Shown here piece after piece: positions 60,633-64,000 of a stretch of 64,000 nt of DNA. The translations under genes were made by a program, and so were the position numbers. The stretch comes from Sipunculus nudus (taxonomy: Eukaryota; Annelida; Sipuncula; Golfingiida; Sipunculidae): positions 32,412,901 to 32,476,900 of the forward strand of contig CM049317.1 in assembly GCA_026874595.1 (NCBI GenBank). The letters run 5' to 3'. A model generated the notes under the pieces. That model was not told where the DNA came from, searched no databases, and saw nothing but the letters and a program-made list of their open reading frames with translations. Within the stretch, counting starts at the first letter, position 1. Every line of letters starts with the position of its first letter.

Positions 60633-62400
60633 CAGGAGGTATAAAACTGTCAGTTGCTCGTGGAAGCAGTTATTATTAATTTATGGGCGTTTGTTTGTAT
60701 TTAGATTTTAAAGAAAATTTGATGAACCAATCAATTTAATATTAAATATCATCTGGTTCCAAATAATCTGCTTATAATTAATTGACAACCAACCATTTCG
60801 AAAAAAGGGCAATGTGTCCATTTCGGCCTACACATAGTTATTTCCCGGAGAATTGACCTTTGCCTCACATATTCATGTATCAAAATCTGACTGAAGAATT
60901 TTTGTGGTCCTGGAATACAAGTTTAAACTTAAGTATGAGTTAGAGTTTTTCCCAGTCAATATGGTACAATAGCGGTACGTCCTTAATATGTTTTTTTTTT
61001 AAATCTCCATCTTCTGTAACTAGGAATCCAAGTCATTTGGTAAATGCGTTTGCAATGACAACAACCAAAATATAAAACCAGGAAAGGGCCTTTATTAAGC
61101 AAATTTAGCGCAGGCTCATGAAAATGTATTTGTCAATCAGAGTTTCTTGCAGGTCATAAAATCAAATTGTCTCCAAAGCAGCAGCCTGGAATAAAAACCC
61201 AGAGACGTTTAACTGGCCATTTAGGCTTTGCACAAGCCCGCAAACAATACAGGTAGCGTGGTTTTATGGCGGGAATCACAACGTAGCGAGTTCGTGAAGG
61301 CGAAGAGATCAGGTCAAGTAGCAGAGAGGTATCTCCTTTTGGTAATAGGTACTTCTGTGACTGGTAATACGTATCCATAAAACCTAATAAAGCAGACGTG
61401 AGATGGTTATGTGACTGCCTTTCGAAGTAATACCTTATGTTTTGTCCATCCCCATGTCTCCCTTCAGCCCGACCTTTACGACCAGATACATAGCAAATGT
61501 ACAGCTGTTTGCGCTCAGTTACTATGTTTCCAGGGTGACCATTCTCGACCCTTGAAACCAGGCATCAATTGATCAGCAGATAAAAGACACCAGACCTCAG
61601 TTAGAGCCTAGCTCATGAATGAAAGTTCCTCGCCAGATGCATAAAGTTCCAATAACTAGATTTATTCTTTCGCTTTTATGTACGGGCTTCGATAAATAAA
61701 ACAAAACTCTTCCATTAACATTTTTGTTTCTCTATTAACCCAGTCTTATGATTTCTTTATTTAAATTTGAATTACGAATCCGCCTTGACATAGGTAAAGC
61801 TCCTTCAGGAGTTGTCTAGGCTGTACTCCGGACGGTCGTTGTTTGAACCATCAACGTCAAATATCCATGGCGAACGTCTACATCCAATATCTAACTGACT
61901 TCATCAGCCAGGTCTTTAATTCTTAAGCCACGACGGTCCGCGACTGGTTAATGAGCCTTTCAATACAAATTAATATATTTTAATAAAAATAGGTCTAAAC
62001 GTAAACATTCAAACAATATCTACATCTTTCCCCGATTTGAGTGTGTCGCTCGAGTGGGTTTTTCCAGAGTTCTACACATAATTAAAAAAAAACTGAAAGA
62101 ACAGCCAAAAGAAGCTTATAGATAAATTAACCAATGTCCAGCTCTCATCTTTAGAACTCAGTAATCATCGTTTAGACCAAAAATACATATTTATTAATCC
62201 AGGCTTGAATACACGTTCTTTAAACACACGTTCATAATAAAAGTCGCCAGCCCACATTTCTCAAGAATACCCGTGGGCACGTTATTAATCATGATATCAT
62301 ATAAGTGGAAAACGAAAATAAAGCCACGACATAATTTAGACCTGGCCTCTTCTGCGTCTCAGTCGTTTACCTATTTTGTTTCGAATAAGTTACCCTGTTA
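59166..62400. other. AT-rich sequence with a (GA)n microsatellite
   Basis: (GA)n lies at 60594-60629. The segment at 61440-61620 is less AT-rich but has no open frame or known motif I can support. No gene recognised. Confidence 0.6.
60594..60629. repeat. (GA)n microsatellite
   Basis: A pure GA tract of about 36 bp. Confidence 0.95.
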
Positions 62401-62495
62401 CGGATCTCATCCCGGACCATCACGGATGGGCCGCCAACGACAATCCCTGGTGATCCGTCAGTAATACCTGGTGATCCATAGCTCATCCGTGATGA
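62400..62495 (+). repeat. Second CACGGAT-type block
   Basis: Contains CATCACGGATGGGCC, GGTGATCCGTCAGTAATACC, GGTGATCCATAG and CATCCGTGATGAACC in both orientations. The words CATCACGGAT, GTGATCCGT and ATCCGTGATGA are shared with the right end of the block at 19388-19876. It looks like a short relic of the same family. Confidence 0.45.
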
Positions 62496-62534
62496 ACCAT
62501 ATTTAAACCAGTGACAGTGTGACTAAGACTTTCC

Positions 62535-62785
62535 TGAGAGAGTTAATTGGTCTAGAATTGCACGTGAGCTTGAAGAGAAGTTGGTTCGATACGCATTTTG
62601 GTGAGTGGCTGGATACGCCACATATTAGCATACTTGCAAAACACCTCAGTTGAAAACAACAATTTATCCGATTTTCCTATCATCAGCTGAATTATTTTCA
62701 AGATGGGATCTTTCACTCGATTTATTATAATAATCATTGCATCGATTGCACGCCCAGGGCCCGCAAGTGCAGAAGTCAACCGGCC
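62535..62785 (+). mobile_element. Possible second, decayed tRNA-derived SINE
   Basis: A partial A-box TTGGTCTAG (62547-62555) and a B-box GGTTCGATAC (62583-62592) are suitably spaced. The tail CACGCCCAGGGCCCGCAAG (about 62751-62769) differs from the tail of the 1378-1605 unit at two of 19 positions. The bodies do not resemble each other. The body here contains a segment duplicated at about 63239-63300. Confidence 0.35.
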
Positions 62786-63300
62786 TGGCTGACATCAAGA
62801 TATAAAATGAGAGTATATGTGTGTTAAAATGTCACATCACGTAATCAGAAACCGGTATTTGATTTCTGCAGATGCATATACTTAGTTCTGCTAGCATTTA
62901 AAGAGAGTCGGTTACCTAAACATATTATAAATATGACTGCGATAGATGTATCATTAATGGAAGAGTGGTGGTTTAACCATGACTCATTTATCCGTTATGT
63001 ATTTTTATCTGTCTATCAATCTAGCTGAGGCACATGTGGACAATCTAAGAAGATCTTAACTAATTCCATCGAGCATGTGCACGAACATACATGTGTATTA
63101 GGGCCTGCAGTTGGACATTCTGATATATGCGTATTTAATATTACTTCTAAACCTAATATTATTTTCCATCAGATGATACCTACACTTAACCTGTTAGTGC
63201 TGGCCAATTTCTAAAGGAGAATAACTCGAGCGGAAATGACCTGAATTATTTGCAAGATGGGATCTTTCAAGAACTCGATTTTTTATAATAATCATGATTT
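62685..63300 (+). repeat. Direct repeat pair of about 60 bp, 555 bp apart
   Basis: CTGAATTATTTTCAAGATGGGATCTTTCA with CTCGATTTATTATAATAATCAT (62685-62740) recurs at about 63239-63295 as CTGAATTATTTGCAAGATGG, GATCTTTCA and CTCGATTTTTTATAATAATCAT, with a four-base insertion. Confidence 0.8.
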
Positions 63301-64000
63301 CATAACATAATATAATAATCATAATAATCATGCAGGTTTATATGACACAACTTTGTATGTTCCCGGATATCTCCCACATAGCTGCAACTACCAGGAACAA
63401 ATCTTACGCGCTCATTGATCATCCAGAATAAGCTACACGTGACGTCATCGCTGTAGACACCCCAGCAGGCCGCATGCATGGCATGTGGAATGGCATCCTT
63501 TGTTGATTTCAGTCCAACCTTAGTCCAGCAAATTCTTGGCCTCATATTATAGTCACTTATGTTTGAAAATAATATAAACTATATTATCAATTTTCTAGTT
63601 ACCCTCTACCACACATAAATACTGCGCATGATATGGGAAAGACCCCTCAGTCTATTATTCATATCTGGACAATTTACGCCCCCATTACTCCAATTAAGAA
63701 ACTAATAACTTATAAGCTGCTTGATTGATTGCTTAAACATACAAGTTGTATTTGACATGTGTTTTGTTTATGAATGTTTGCAGAAGTCTTGGATATTATG
63801 GGCATCATTTATGTTACATGTCAAGATATACAAGCACAGGGGACAAGAGACGCGTTGATCAGATTAAATTGGGTTATGATACATGTTATGTTATGACAAT
63901 CTTTAGTAAAGGCGTACCTCGATACTTGGGCAAAGAAACAGGTTCAGTGATTTGCAGATAGGAAAAAAAAAGATAAAAATGTTTATTTTAATGATTTTTA
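63301..64000. other. AT-rich sequence, nothing recognised
   Basis: Open frames at 63300-63545 (minus) and 63746-63961 (plus) have no recognisable domain or splice context. Confidence 0.55.

Overview
This window reads as a non-coding stretch of an animal nuclear genome, most likely a bivalve or related mollusc. The signs are an AT-rich base, abundant (TA)n, (CT/GA)n and poly-G/C tracts, decayed LINE and Penelope-type retroelements, a tRNA-derived SINE, and arrays built on AAGGTCA/TGACCTT motifs of the kind common in molluscs. No bacterial, phage or organellar organisation is visible. The longest open frame is 129 codons. By a rough estimate at about 63% AT, several frames over 100 codons are expected by chance in six-frame translation of 64 kb. 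I therefore call no confident protein-coding gene. The window is probably intergenic, or the inside of very long introns.

Layout. 0-12 kb: mostly featureless AT-rich DNA with a SINE-like unit (1.38-1.60 kb), a TATCGCAATA-type repeat (3.5 kb) and simple repeats. 12.5-15.3 kb: a minisatellite of about 33 bp ending in poly-C, long (TA)n tracts, and a GC-richer block that could hold a first exon on the minus strand. 19.4-20.6 kb: a GC-rich CACGGA block with a strong hairpin, then a Penelope-like reverse transcriptase remnant. 30.7-32.98 kb: a motif-rich GC block, a TATCGCAATA element, an in-frame 87-bp duplication, a phase-locked 34-bp minisatellite, a hAT-like end and a perfect 47-bp duplication. 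37.35-38.04 kb: the best candidate coding fragment, of unknown identity. 42.2-43.35 kb: a degenerate TGACCTTGACC array.

46.4-47.3 kb holds an old large inverted repeat. 50.35-52.98 kb holds the most striking object: a non-autonomous element of about 2.6 kb. It has 13-bp subterminal inverted repeats, a 5' hairpin, a core of 288-bp tandem repeats (each a dimer of two units of about 144 bp), a poly-G tract, and a 3' hairpin followed by CTAG. This is the architecture of Helentron/HINE ('pearl'-like) rolling-circle elements. 55.6-55.9 kb is a dense cluster of homeodomain-type AATTA cores. 57.7-58.66 kb is a 5'-truncated, dead LINE on the minus strand. 62.4-63.3 kb carries a second CACGGAT block, a possible second SINE and a local duplication.

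No genes can be shown to work together here. What structure exists comes from mobile elements and their decay, plus possible regulatory modules and a few weak exon candidates. These need transcript or comparative data to confirm.
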